From positions 237,050,343 to 237,114,342 of the forward strand of contig CM068372.1 in the NCBI GenBank assembly GCA_034769895.1: 64,000 nt of DNA. The letters run 5' to 3'. Shown piece after piece: positions 22,519 through 32,931 of this stretch (the stretch's first letter is position 1; every line of letters starts with the position of its first letter). Origin of the DNA: Magicicada septendecula (Eukaryota > Arthropoda > Insecta > Hemiptera > Cicadidae). Below the pieces are notes generated by a model. That model was not told the origin of the DNA. It worked only from the letters and a program-made list of their open reading frames with translations, and searched no databases. A program made the position numbers and the translations under genes.

Positions 22519-25500
22519 TATACTCAACTGAGGCAAACATTTTACAACTTCTTGACACTTTTAATACTCAGACTGTGCCTCCCGTATTATCGACGCCTAT
22601 GCATTTAAAGCCGATAAGTTTGCCCTGCTTCTCAGGCAACATACTTGAGTGGCAACATTTTTATTCAATTTTCAATGATCTAGTGCATTCAAGATCCGAT
22701 TTAACACCAGTGCAAAAACTGCATTATTTGCATTCCTCTGTGAAGTGTGAACCATTAGATTTAATTAAATCATTACCCATTTGTCAAGAAAATTATGTAA
22801 TAGCGTTGAACTTGCTGTCCGAAAGGTACAACAACCCATTTATATTAGCCAAATACTATGTACAAAACCTGCTTCAGGTTAAGTCCACAATAAAGGACTC
22901 AGTCCAAAGCTTGGCGGAGTTTACGAATACAATAACGTCTTCCGTTAATTCACTGGCGGCAATGAAGCTGTCAGTGAATTCATTTGAATTTATTACCATA
23001 CAGTTGCTCTCCACCAAACTTGACCCTATTACTTTAAAACTTTGGAAGGAGTCAATAGACCCTGACAACTTGCCTAGCTTTCAAGACTTTACGCATTTTT
23101 TAAACTTACGCAGACAGCTTTTAGAAAATACAATGCCTATTGAACCCGGACAGCAATTCAACAAACTTAGCGTAAAACCCAACAATAAATTTGAGAAATG
23201 TAGCTTAAGAAATACTGCTGGCAGCAATACCTTTAAAAACTATCACGCAGCGGCAAAGCATTGTTCATGCGTGTGTTGTAAATCTGACCACCCGCTTTAC
23301 ATGTGTAATAATTTTCGTATATTAAGTGCCGCTGAGCGGGGGCACTTGGTTGCAAATCATAAATGTTGTATCAACTGCCTTAGAGCAGGTCATTTGATAG
23401 CTAACTGTAAGAGTAAACAGGTCTGTAAAATTTGTTCAAAAAGACACCACACATTGCTGCACGCAAATTACGTGCCGAAATCAACAGCTGCCAGCAGCAA
23501 TTACTGCTCATTTAAATTACAGTGCAAAAACAATGTTCTTTTATCCACAGCGGTTGTATATGTCGTTGATCAGGCTGGCAACAGGCATAAAGCTAGAGCG
23601 CTTCTAGACGCCGGTTCCCAGATCAATTTCTGTACAAAATCATTTGCGAAAAGGTTACACCTTAAACTAACCAGATCTAATATTCCAATCACAGGAATAA
23701 ACAACACAGCGTGTTGCGCTACTGACATTGCTTCTATACGTATTATTTCTCGCTATCAGAGACATAGTTTCGAGGCGAAATGTGCCGTCTTATCTAACTT
23801 AACTCACAATCTGCCTTCAATCTCGTTTGATATCAACCGGTTCCACATTCCAAATAAAATTTTTCTGGCCGACCCAGATTTTAATATATCTTCACAGATC
23901 GACATACTATTAGGGGCACAATTTTATATGGATTTAATATTAGCCAATAAATACACACGCGGACCCAATTTCCCTATCATTCAAGAAACAAAACTGGGTT
24001 ACATTCTGGCTGGCAATCTGCCCAAGCACTGCCACACCGAGGGTCCTGCTGTTTCGTTCCTGGCAAGGAACAATGACAGTCAAATTCTGCAATCTCTCGA
24101 GAGATTTTGGGAGGCAGAAACAATCCCTGACGATACCCCTGATAGCGAGTCGGCTTGCGAAGAGCATTTTGTGCGCTCTACTCAGCGCAACCACGAGGGT
24201 AGATTTATAGTGTCGCTCCCATTCAAGTCTGATAATCCCCACTTGGGGGAATCTTACACAAGTGCCGAATCAAGATTCTTAGGCTTAGAGCGTCGATTTA
24301 GGCGCGATGCCAAGCTCGCTCGCGACTACGCGGACTTTATCAGGGAATACATGGATCTTGGGCACATGACACTCATCGATCATGACGCTATCAATTTAGG
24401 AGCGTCAAATATTTACTACTTGCCTCACCATGCCGTGTTTAAACAGTCTAGCTTGACCACCAAACTGCGCGTTGTTTTTGATGGTTCGTCCAAGACTACT
24501 AATGGCCTTTCGTTAAATGACATATTATTAGTAGGCCCCAATGTTCAACAAGATCTTTTCTCCATTCTGTTGCGTTTTCGCATACATAAGTATGTCCTTA
24601 TTGCCGACATCGAAAAGATGTATCGTCAGATTCGCGTAGCTGAAGGAGATTGTCACTATCAGCGCATTTTGTGGCATGACTCTCCCCTCGAACCACTTAA
24701 ACATTTCGCGCTGCGAACAGTAACCTACGGCACGGCTAGCGCCTCCTTTTTGGCCACTCGGTGCCTTCTACAAATTGCTAGAGACAATCAGACTTCCTTT
24801 CCCCAAGCGGCTTTAGCCATAACCAACGATTTTTATGTCGACGATCTACTTACCGGTTCGGACACTATCCCCGATCTAACCAAGCTGAAATCCGATCTAG
24901 GTGCGTTACTTGGTCAATATGGTTTCACGTTGCACAAATGGGCATCAAATGAACCCACAGCGGTCGCAAATCATCACATCCTTTCACGACCCCTAAATAA
25001 ACAGGACAATGTGCGTACCCTGGGCATTCTTTGGAACAACACTGCCGATTCATTTTTGTTTGATATCAAACTATCTCCGGTTGATCCTAGCATATCCAAG
25101 AGAAAGATTCTTTCAATTATTGCTGGAATATATGATCCTCTTGGTTTAATCGGACCAGTTGTCTTTTTGTATAAACATTTCATGCAGCGACTGTGGCTTT
25201 GTAAGCTTGGTTGGGATGAACCGATTTCCGGTCAGTCACTTTCGGATTGGCATTCTTTGTGTGACAAATTGATTCTGATTGGTAAAATAGTGGTCCCGCG
25301 ATCCATTCGTTGCATTCATGAGGCGGTTGCAGTTCAGTTGCATGGTTTTTCGGATGCCTCAGAGAGAGGGTTTGGCTGTTGCATATATATCAGAGTCATT
25401 TATCAAGATTCTACTGCTTCCTGTCGCCTCTTGTGCTCCAAATCTCGCGTGGCTCCCCTACGCCAGGTGTCATTACCTCGCATCGAGCTCTGCGCTTGCT

Positions 25501-26867
25501 TGTTATTATCGCGACTCGTATCTAAGGTTATTCCTGCTCTTTATTCGTTTATTGATAATGTACATTTGTATTCTGATTCTATGGTGGCTCTTTACTGGAT
25601 TCATGCGCAATCTACGCGTTGGAAAACATACGTCGCTAATCGGGTTGCTGAAATTCAGCGTCGTACGCAAGCTTATACCTGGCATCACATTGATTCGCGA
25701 CGCAATCCTGCTGACATTATATCTAGGGGGTGTTTCCCTGACGTTTTGCGCGATTGCTCGCTTTGGTGGCACGGTCCTAGCTGTCTGTCTCAATCGTCAG
25801 AGTCCAATCCCTTCCCATCCTTCGTACCGGCCACTCAGTCGTCCTCTGAAGTCACCGCGGAAGAGAAAACTACACATAACCGGTCGCTAATGTCTACCCT
25901 GGCTGTTGACTTATCGTTGGACTTTTCCTCGTTGCACCGGCTGACACGTGTATACGCTTACTGTTTTCGTTTCATCAGAAATATTAGGCACTCATCTGCG
26001 GACAAACTTTCGGGCGATCTGACCCCTGTAGAAATTCATCAGTCTCTCAATTTCTTCATAAAACAATCTCAGTCGATCCACTTCCCAACCGAAATTAGTT
26101 GTCTTCGGAACGGATCTTCTGTTTCCATTAGGAGCAAGTTGGCTTCTCTCGACCCGTTTCTTGACGACTCTGGAGTGATACGCGTGGGCGGACGATTGCA
26201 GCATTCCCAGTTACCCTACGATTCGAAACATCCAATTGTATTACCCCCATCGGCGCATATTACACGCCTTATCATCGAACGTGAACACATTCGTTTACTT
26301 CACGCTGGTGCTCAACTCGTGCATCATTCACTGCGTCAACGTTGGTGGATTGTTAATGCCCGGCTAGTCATCCGTTCCATTATTCGTAAGTGTCTCAAGT
26401 GTATCAGGTTTAGTGCCACACAGCAGGTTCAGAGACTTGGTATTTTGCCATTCCCTAGAGTCACTCCTTCAAGGCCGTTTCTATTTTGCGCGGTTGATTA
26501 TGGTGGTCCCTTCATGATTCGGCATGGCGGGCAGAAGTCTAGAACTCTTACTAAGGCATACGTATCTTTGTTTGTTTGCTTAGCGACTAGGGCTATTCAC
26601 TTGGAATTGGTGTCTGACCTTACGGCCAGCGCATTTATAGCTGCTTTACGTCGTTTCATGGCACGTCGGGGTATACCCAGTCAGCTGTACTCCGACAATG
26701 GTACAAATTTCAGGAAGGCCGCACCATCTTACATGACATTTACAACTTTTGGCACAATAAGGATGCCATCTCCTCGATTAAGTCATTCACATCCTCTCAG
26801 GGGATATCATGGTCATTTATTCCGCCCTCCTCACCTCATTTCGGTGGCCTTTGGGAGAGCGGCATAA
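22515..26867 (+). CDS. BEL/Pao Gag-Pol polyprotein (1,450 aa), integrase end frameshifted
   Basis: The domains come in BEL/Pao order. Residues ~30-200 are the DUF1759 capsid-like region (PISLPCFSGNILEWQHFY). Cys/His knuckles follow at ~247-310 (CCINCLRAGHLIANC, C284). The protease has D365 in LLDAGSQ. The RT has D698 (ADIEKMYRQ) and the YVDD box at 774-777. RNase H carries D947, E991 and D1021 (FSDAS, PRIELC, YSDSM). Integrase has its H-H-C-C finger from H1258, then D1328 (VDYGGPF) and D1394 (YSDNGTNF). Just after the second integrase Asp, near 26725, a frame change makes the last ~45 residues meaningless; the correct reading continues in the frame of 26873-27400. The final catalytic Glu therefore lies beyond the break, and integrase from this copy should be dead although RT and protease motifs are intact. 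Confidence 0.93.
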   Translation: MIYSTEANILQLLDTFNTQTVPPVLSTPMHLKPISLPCFSGNILEWQHFYSIFNDLVHSRSDLTPVQKLHYLHSSVKCEPLDLIKSLPICQENYVIALNLLSERYNNPFILAKYYVQNLLQVKSTIKDSVQSLAEFTNTITSSVNSLAAMKLSVNSFEFITIQLLSTKLDPITLKLWKESIDPDNLPSFQDFTHFLNLRRQLLENTMPIEPGQQFNKLSVKPNNKFEKCSLRNTAGSNTFKNYHAAAKHCSCVCCKSDHPLYMCNNFRILSAAERGHLVANHKCCINCLRAGHLIANCKSKQVCKICSKRHHTLLHANYVPKSTAASSNYCSFKLQCKNNVLLSTAVVYVVDQAGNRHKARALLDAGSQINFCTKSFAKRLHLKLTRSNIPITGINNTACCATDIASIRIISRYQRHSFEAKCAVLSNLTHNLPSISFDINRFHIPNKIFLADPDFNISSQIDILLGAQFYMDLILANKYTRGPNFPIIQETKLGYILAGNLPKHCHTEGPAVSFLARNNDSQILQSLERFWEAETIPDDTPDSESACEEHFVRSTQRNHEGRFIVSLPFKSDNPHLGESYTSAESRFLGLERRFRRDAKLARDYADFIREYMDLGHMTLIDHDAINLGASNIYYLPHHAVFKQSSLTTKLRVVFDGSSKTTNGLSLNDILLVGPNVQQDLFSILLRFRIHKYVLIADIEKMYRQIRVAEGDCHYQRILWHDSPLEPLKHFALRTVTYGTASASFLATRCLLQIARDNQTSFPQAALAITNDFYVDDLLTGSDTIPDLTKLKSDLGALLGQYGFTLHKWASNEPTAVANHHILSRPLNKQDNVRTLGILWNNTADSFLFDIKLSPVDPSISKRKILSIIAGIYDPLGLIGPVVFLYKHFMQRLWLCKLGWDEPISGQSLSDWHSLCDKLILIGKIVVPRSIRCIHEAVAVQLHGFSDASERGFGCCIYIRVIYQDSTASCRLLCSKSRVAPLRQVSLPRIELCACLLLSRLVSKVIPALYSFIDNVHLYSDSMVALYWIHAQSTRWKTYVANRVAEIQRRTQAYTWHHIDSRRNPADIISRGCFPDVLRDCSLWWHGPSCLSQSSESNPFPSFVPATQSSSEVTAEEKTTHNRSLMSTLAVDLSLDFSSLHRLTRVYAYCFRFIRNIRHSSADKLSGDLTPVEIHQSLNFFIKQSQSIHFPTEISCLRNGSSVSIRSKLASLDPFLDDSGVIRVGGRLQHSQLPYDSKHPIVLPPSAHITRLIIEREHIRLLHAGAQLVHHSLRQRWWIVNARLVIRSIIRKCLKCIRFSATQQVQRLGILPFPRVTPSRPFLFCAVDYGGPFMIRHGGQKSRTLTKAYVSLFVCLATRAIHLELVSDLTASAFIAALRRFMARRGIPSQLYSDNGTNFRKAAPSYMTFTTFGTIRMPSPRLSHSHPLRGYHGHLFRPPHLISVAFGRAA

Positions 26868-26872
26868 AGAGT

Positions 26873-27400
26873 TTGAAATTTCATCTGCGCCGCGTGGTAG
26901 GCAAATCTATACTAAACTTCGAAGAGTTCACGACCGTTTTGTCCCAGATAGAGGCATGTCTGAACTCTCGACCTTTATTTGCTATCTCATCGGATGTTAA
27001 CGACCCGGTGCCGCTTACACCTGGCCATTTTTTGATTTGCGCGCCCTTAACAGCGATTCCGGACCCAGACCTTTCTCACGTTCCTGTTTCTCGTCTTGGG
27101 CGCTGGCAACTCCTTCAGAGGTTTGTCCGGGGCATTTGGAAGGCGTGGTCTCGCGATTATTTGCACCAGTTGCAACAGCGTCACAAGTGGAAGTTTGCCA
27201 AAGATAATGTTTCCATTGGTGACTTAGTTTTGCTTATTGAGGATAACTTGCCTCCATTAGCCTGGAAATTTGGCGTAATCATCGCCACATTTCCCGGCCC
27301 AGATAGCTTGGTTCGTGTCGTGGACATTCGCACGCCTACGGGTGTTTTGCGGAGACCCATACATAAATTATGTCTGTTGCCAGCGCGAGACGAGATTTGA
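26873..27400 (+). pseudogene. BEL/Pao integrase C-terminal part in a shifted frame
   Basis: This frame (open from about 26730) holds the end of the integrase core, with PHFGGLWESGIKS and its catalytic Glu just upstream of 26873. It continues through FHLRRVVGKSILNFEEF, SQIEACLNSRPL and PLTPGHFLIC to the C-terminal DUF5641-like region (GDLVLLIEDNLPPLAWKFG) and a stop at 27398-27400. It is separated from the main polyprotein by one frameshift only. Confidence 0.88.
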
Positions 27401-28697
27401 CATTATGATTACTTAGCACAATGCTACTTTATTCAGCCATTGGCTTACTACTTATTACGACCATTTGGTCAACACAATCGTGATGAATCATCACAATATT
27501 TTTCTTGTCAATTTTGCGTCATTGCACGCTTCTAATTTTCATGTTTTGGTGGTCTCATTTTAAAATTGTAAAGGAGACGAACAATAACGTACGGGAGTTA
27601 TTACTTTGTTTTATTTTGAGGACACATAAGTCAAATGTTCCAACTTGTTAAGTTATAAACACTCGTTTTAGCATAAGCCTAATTATTTTTGAGTTAGCAA
27701 CTGTCTGTTTGCTCAAGCAAGTATTAGTTTAGTTAATATGCAAGGCTTCATTATTATTTGTATTTTCGTATGTGGAACATTTGATTCATGGCTCATGTCT
27801 TCCTCACTATTGTGTACAACTTTGGTTATTTCTAAACTTATTTTCAATTGTTTCTGTAATTTCAGTATTGTATTGTTATTTGACATTGCAATTATTTGTC
27901 TTGTAATTATTCAAATTATTGTTACTGTATTCGCATAAATTATGTCTATGCAAAAACCTATTGTTAGCGTCTGCCGTATGTAACTGCCACGTCTAGGTTT
28001 ATTGTATATTGTACTTTATATTTTATTCATTTTGCAAGTAAGCATGCACAATTCTTTTACTTAAAATTATGACATACATGTCATATCTGGGGCTCGCATT
28101 CAGCATCTAGCTTGTTCATACGTTATTATATTGTAAATTCCTGAAACTTCAGGAATAGCATGTCTAGGTCAATACATGCCGCCCTGCTGAATATACAATA
28201 GAACATGTAACTGCAACATGTTCAACAACAATTTTGTTCATGTAATGAACTCTCTGTACAGGTCTACGGGCCTCAATTAATTTTAAAGTAGCCGTCTATG
28301 ACTTGCATAGGGCTACCAGCGATCGGTCCATCATGTGATGAGCTTCCGATCATGCATTAAACATTGTATAATTATGTATTTTTCTTTCATGTTTTATAAT
28401 GTTATAGACTGCACACACTTGTGTCAGTAATATTGTCAACCAGACTTTATTCGTACATGAAACAGCTGTTCGCCAACCTTGGCCTACAACCGCCTATCTA
28501 TAGGCTTATCTTATGCATGCTTATCTCTAAACTAGTGGCAGATTGCCGTTATCTAATCTCATGACTCAAGGTTCAACTCAGCCTTGAAGCTAACCATCGT
28601 TAGTAAGAACTGTACTCTTTTAAATTAAATTGTAAATGTATTATAATTTATTAAAAAATGTGTTAAAAATTCTTTTTGATTTTTGACGGGCAGCTTA
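27401..28697 (+). other. BEL/Pao 3' untranslated region
   Basis: About 1.3 kb between the integrase stop and the 3' LTR, long for the clade. A 66-codon hydrophobic frame (27738-27938) could encode membrane segments, but nothing links it to an envelope gene. I see no other coding signal. The bases just before the LTR (GACGGGCAGCTTA) are only weakly purine-rich. Confidence 0.6.
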
Positions 28698-29296
28698 TGG
28701 ACGGTAGCGCGATGATTTTGTTTTCTAGGTTGGCTAATCTGCTTTATACCTCGCCTCAATATTTGCGTGTTTGTACTTTGCACAGTGCGTATCAAACGCT
28801 CGCGGCGGTCATACCGAGCCGAGCATAGCTTTCGCTGTCAATTAGTGTCGACATTAAATGTAGGCTTTAGGCCCTTATATTCTCGCTTATGGCCAACTAG
28901 CGCCATAACTTCATTTCAATTCAAAATTTATAATACTTAGCAAAATGCAGTATTAGCCAACCTCATTTCAAATTAATACAGCTGTAATGTAACTAATTCA
29001 GATATTAAAATTATTCGTATACAGTCCACTTCTTGTCATTTTCTTCCTGCAGAATCAATGCATTTATTACATATCATTTTCAACTACTATGGAAGACCAG
29101 CCGACAGAATATTTTAACTCAAGAAGCATACATTTAGCCCACTTGGGCCCAATTCATTAACTCTTCTTGTCCACACTTGCTGGATCATTATTTTCATTCA
29201 ACACTTCGGTCCACGTGGACCGGACATCAACCATTTTTTGGTCCACCGTGCCTGGATTCTAATTAACATTTTAGTCCTCACGGTGCGCATCAACCA
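28698..29296 (+). repeat. BEL/Pao 3' LTR
   Basis: 599 bp, essentially identical to the 5' LTR, followed by the target duplication GTATG. Confidence 0.93.
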
Positions 29297-29301
29297 GTAT
29301 G

Positions 29302-29728
29302 ATAACTGCAGTTATAGAAACCAAAAGAATATATCTAAAACTAATGATGAGACTTTCAATTCATATACTTAATTAAAATAATGAAATAAAGGCGGAAGAA
29401 AGATAGCCACCATTTTGTTTTGTAATAACGCTTGACGCCATTTTGAGGCAACCTTTTGATGTATGTTATGTTATTTATGCAATTAAAACTGGTAATCAAA
29501 TTCTCTAAAGAAACTGTGTTATCATTGTGTCGCCTTTTCTGTGTATTCAAATCTCGCTGTAACGAATCCCTGGACCCCTTAGGTAAAAAGTGTTGCAAAA
29601 GGAAAAGCACGTGCTCGCTAATAACAAAAAACGGTAAGTACACATGTGTACCGTACTTTGATAATTATTATACATATATATTTACAAACAATTTATGTAT
29701 AAAAAAGACTGTAGTAGGTTATTTAACA
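29302..29728 (+). repeat. Element R 5' LTR, second part
   Basis: The remaining 427 bp of the LTR, ending ...TTATTTAACA. It contains GGTAAGTA (29633-29640), a strong splice-donor match, inside a palindromic stretch (29631-29654). The frame 29456-29764 is a by-product of this AT-rich sequence and is not conserved as protein. Confidence 0.85.
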
Positions 29729-29730
29729 GA

Positions 29731-29748
29731 TGGCGCCCGAACAGGGAC
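29731..29748 (+). promoter_or_regulatory. Element R primer-binding site, lysine tRNA
   Basis: TGGCGCCCGAACAGGGAC lies two bases after the LTR end. It is a complete 18-base complement to the 3' end of the animal tRNA-Lys(UUU), the same primer site used by several vertebrate retroviruses and, in a shorter form, by gypsy-group elements. It fixes the 5' LTR end and the direction of the element. Confidence 0.9.
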
Positions 29749-29909
29749 GTTATATAAAAATTAATTTATATAAAACAGCCAAATTTGAAAACAGAGAAGG
29801 TGGTACAAGACGGAACATAACCAAACACAAAAGAGGTTATGTTGATGAAACAAAACAACCAGTAATTGTATAATTAAAAAATATAGAGAGTCATTTAAAC
29901 AGCTAAATT

Positions 29910-31037
29910 ATGGCAGAAAAAAATAATAGTATGTTATGTGTAAACAATACAGACACAGAGTCTATTTTATTAGACAAAATAAGCGCGAATTCTACGCCTA
30001 GGGCAGTCAAAAATAAAATATCGTTGGAAGACCTGTTCACATTAATTAAAACACAAAATAGTGTATTAAAAGAAATTGACGAGAAGTTTGATAGCCTTGA
30101 AAATGAATTAAAGAAACAAAACAATGTACAAGACGTAAAATTAGATCAATTAAATGAGAAATTAGACAAATTTAAAAATGAAATACAGAGACAAAATTGT
30201 AACATTGACAAGGTAGACAAATTAGATAGAAACAAAAACAAGGTAAGTGGGGTAGAAAACTATGATAATATAAATAAAAGTATGATATTGGAAAATGATT
30301 GTGTAAACAGGAGTAGTGATAATGAAATTGTATGGGGAATAGAATATAATAATGATGGAATGATAGTGTGTGTTAAAGGGTTGAAGAGAGTGTGTAGAGA
30401 AAGTATAATTGTAAAAGATTTGCAGGGGGTAGATTTTTCCCTTAATGGTGTATTTGGGGGTGATATACATGTGTTTAGGAAGGACAAGAGTGCCTTCGAT
30501 GTAGATTTTGGAGACAAAAGGTCTGCAAATAGTTGTCCCTGGATTTTTTGTGCACCTGATAGGTGGTGCGAGAATAAAGTTGTAGTGTACCCTGCATATA
30601 TTGGGAGAGAGAATGTGATTTGGGGTTATGATAGGAGTTATTGTGAAAGAGAATTGTGTGATAATTGGGAGATAGAGTTATATAGAGTATGTAGAGATTA
30701 TGAAGAGTTGATTGAAAAGTTAGGTGGAGATAGGAGTGATAAATATAATGAAAACTTACCTTGTATTGAGAATAAAGTAGTAGGAGAGGATGTTGATAAA
30801 GATGACTTTATAACTTACCTGATTATAACAGACTATACCAAAGGCGACATGACCATACTCTATCGTGACAAATTATATGAGATAGTAATATGGAACAAGC
30901 ATATTAATTCAAATAGTATTGTGGAAATATATGAAGAATTAGATAAGTATTATATTGATAGTAATAATATAAAATATCTAATATTAAACCATATATATAG
31001 TTTTAAGGTTCGATTGCTATTTGACGATGGAGGTTGA
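29910..31037 (+). CDS. Element R ORF, 375 aa, unrecognised
   Basis: The only sizeable frame of Element R opens at ATG 29910, 160 bases after the primer site, the position of gag. Residues ~45-105 are a charged coiled coil (KEIDEKFDSLENELKKQ, then DQLNEKLDKFKNEIQ). From ~140 a compact-looking region is rich in Trp, Cys and Gly (IVWGIEYNNDGMIVCVKGL, CPWIFCAPDRWC). From ~290 comes an Ile/Tyr/Asp-rich domain (DFITYLIITDYTKGD) and the end FKVRLLFDDGG. I see no zinc knuckle, protease, RT or envelope motif. Its codons are strongly A/T-ending and it is open throughout despite surrounding decay. A structural or Gag-like role is possible but not shown; I do not recognise the family. Confidence 0.6.
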   Translation: MAEKNNSMLCVNNTDTESILLDKISANSTPRAVKNKISLEDLFTLIKTQNSVLKEIDEKFDSLENELKKQNNVQDVKLDQLNEKLDKFKNEIQRQNCNIDKVDKLDRNKNKVSGVENYDNINKSMILENDCVNRSSDNEIVWGIEYNNDGMIVCVKGLKRVCRESIIVKDLQGVDFSLNGVFGGDIHVFRKDKSAFDVDFGDKRSANSCPWIFCAPDRWCENKVVVYPAYIGRENVIWGYDRSYCERELCDNWEIELYRVCRDYEELIEKLGGDRSDKYNENLPCIENKVVGEDVDKDDFITYLIITDYTKGDMTILYRDKLYEIVIWNKHINSNSIVEIYEELDKYYIDSNNIKYLILNHIYSFKVRLLFDDGG

Positions 31038-32931
31038 TTATTTTATTGTGTTATGAACATTTAATTATGTGACCAGTGTTTTTTAAAATGGACTGATTGT
31101 GACTGATTTTGGTAAATGATTAATGATTATGTGAATTGTATATTTTTGTGTATTAATGTCTATGTATTTGTGTATTCTTGTAGTTGTGTATTTTATGTAT
31201 TTTTATGTAAACATGTATTGTAGGATTTTAAATAACTGAAGAAAGTTTAAATGATATTATGAGAGTCAGATTCTAATGGTTAATAAATGAAGCAGGTAAT
31301 ATATTTGGATATGGAGAGGTATTGTTGTTAGTAGATAAGTGATGAATTTTCTAGTGATATATTAAGTTGAAATGTTGTAAATAGTTTGGGTAATAGTGAT
31401 AATAAGTGATAAGGGCATTGGAGTTAGTTCAATAGAGTTAATGGGAGTTAGGAAAAATAAAGTGTTGAGATGCTGATAATATATAAAAAGGTGTTAGACA
31501 TTTTAGGGACACAGTGGTTAGTGATTATATAAGTAGAGTTGAGTAATGTGCATGGTAATTATATTTGTTGTTGTTGGTGATATTTTGTAATAAGGGTATT
31601 GGTGTAGGAGTCTGCAACGAGAGATGTTGAGACAGGAAGGGACCGTTGTGTGCCGGAAAGGGTTATCTGAAAGGGTCAGGAACCAATGATAGAATGAGCA
31701 TAGTGGGGGAATACACACATACTAGTACAAAAAAGGAGCGGTGCCAGAGGTTTTAAAGGGGATTTTTGAAGGGGGTTATTATAGAGATATTGGTGTCATA
31801 TTATATTAATGGTTAGAAGCGGTTGTTAGTAGAAAAAGAGGTGAGTAAGGTTAGATTGACAATGCCAAAATAAGAAATAGAAAATAATGAATAATAGAGA
31901 GTCACCCAAACTAGTAAGGATAAAAGGGTTAGAAAAGGAAAATTCATGGTAGGAAGGTAATTGTAACAGAAAGGTAAGGATAAATTTGAAATTGTTATAT
32001 AGAATCTGATATAAACAAATGTTAAATAATTAAAAGTTAATAGAGAATTGTTGATAGTAATGATGTGATAAAGTTTTGGTACATGTAATGTAAATGTAAC
32101 AATGTTAATGTGTAATGTCTAATGTTTTATGATGTTTTTATTATGTTTGGTAGTACAATAGAGTGTGTGGTTAGGAGGTCGTTACAAGGGTAATGACGTT
32201 AACAAGTGTTAAAGAATAGTAGCTTTTAAAAGTTGAAAGTCCAAAGATACAATTGAAGTGGAGCAAAAATATATAGTATGGTACATGTTTCAATAGATAG
32301 CTGATTGTAAGTGGAGTAACAAAATTTTATATAATAAAAGTATCTGCCATAATAGTTGTAGTTTGAGTTTGATAGAAATAAGTAGGTGAAGGTATTTTGG
32401 GGGTATATTAAAGAATTGTTCATATATAGTGTTATTTGTAGTGTATACATAGTTTGTTTTCTCACAAGAAAGAAATTGAGTTTGGTGGTGGTAAAAGAAT
32501 ATACATTTTGAAGTTTTGTTGTTGTTATGTTAAACTTTTAATTTAGAACAAACCAATGCCCGAACACAAACCAATGTATCTAAAAGGGTACATATCAGTT
32601 GTAGATATGGAAGTGTACTAGACCACTATTTTAAATTTTTGTATGCAATGTTTCAGAGTTTTGTGGTGTTGTGACCGCAGTCCTGGGCTGGCTGGAGCGT
32701 CAGAACAGGAGTGTAGAGTTCCTTATGGTGTAGGGATCTCTCCGGAGAAGTCCAATAAGGTCAGAGGGTGCGACCAACATCATTGGACCAAGGGTAAGTG
32801 ATGATAAATTTTTTTATATAGTAACATTACAGGGGGTTGTGGTGACATATCTAGACCGATCCTTTTGGGAAAGTGTGAATGAGTCAATGAAATTTTTTGT
32901 GTTTCGACACAAAAATTTTCATTGAGGGGTT
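31038..32931 (+). other. Element R non-coding 3' region
   Basis: Nearly 1.9 kb, GT-rich on the plus strand, without a meaningful ORF. It may be decayed coding sequence or non-coding cargo between packaging-type ends. Near its end, 32889-32920 forms a hairpin (13-base arms, one mismatch). ATTGAGGGGTT at 32921-32931, just before the 3' LTR, is the likely polypurine tract. Confidence 0.65.

Larger units (their letters stand above)
21403..29301 (+). mobile_element. BEL/Pao LTR retrotransposon, nearly full length
   Basis: The element (21408-29296, 7,889 bp) is flanked by the 5-bp duplication GTATG (21403-21407 and 29297-29301), with the empty site in the 3' LTR of Element R near 33890. Both LTRs are 599 bp, start TGGACGG and end CATCAACCA. 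Only one difference was found by eye (CTTGG/CTAGG near 21450 and 28740), so the insertion is recent. It carries gag, protease, RT, RNase H and integrase in the BEL order, broken by two frame changes. Confidence 0.93.

Noticed and set aside
27738..27938. Small hydrophobic ORF after BEL integrase as an envelope gene
   Set aside because: It has 66 codons and no signal peptide, cysteine pattern or fusion-type motif; AT-rich sequence easily gives such frames.
29731..29748. Primer site identical to that of some vertebrate retroviruses taken as a sign of a vertebrate virus or contamination
   Set aside because: The site only mirrors the conserved 3' end of tRNA-Lys. The element is nested among insect-type transposons and has no retroviral genes.
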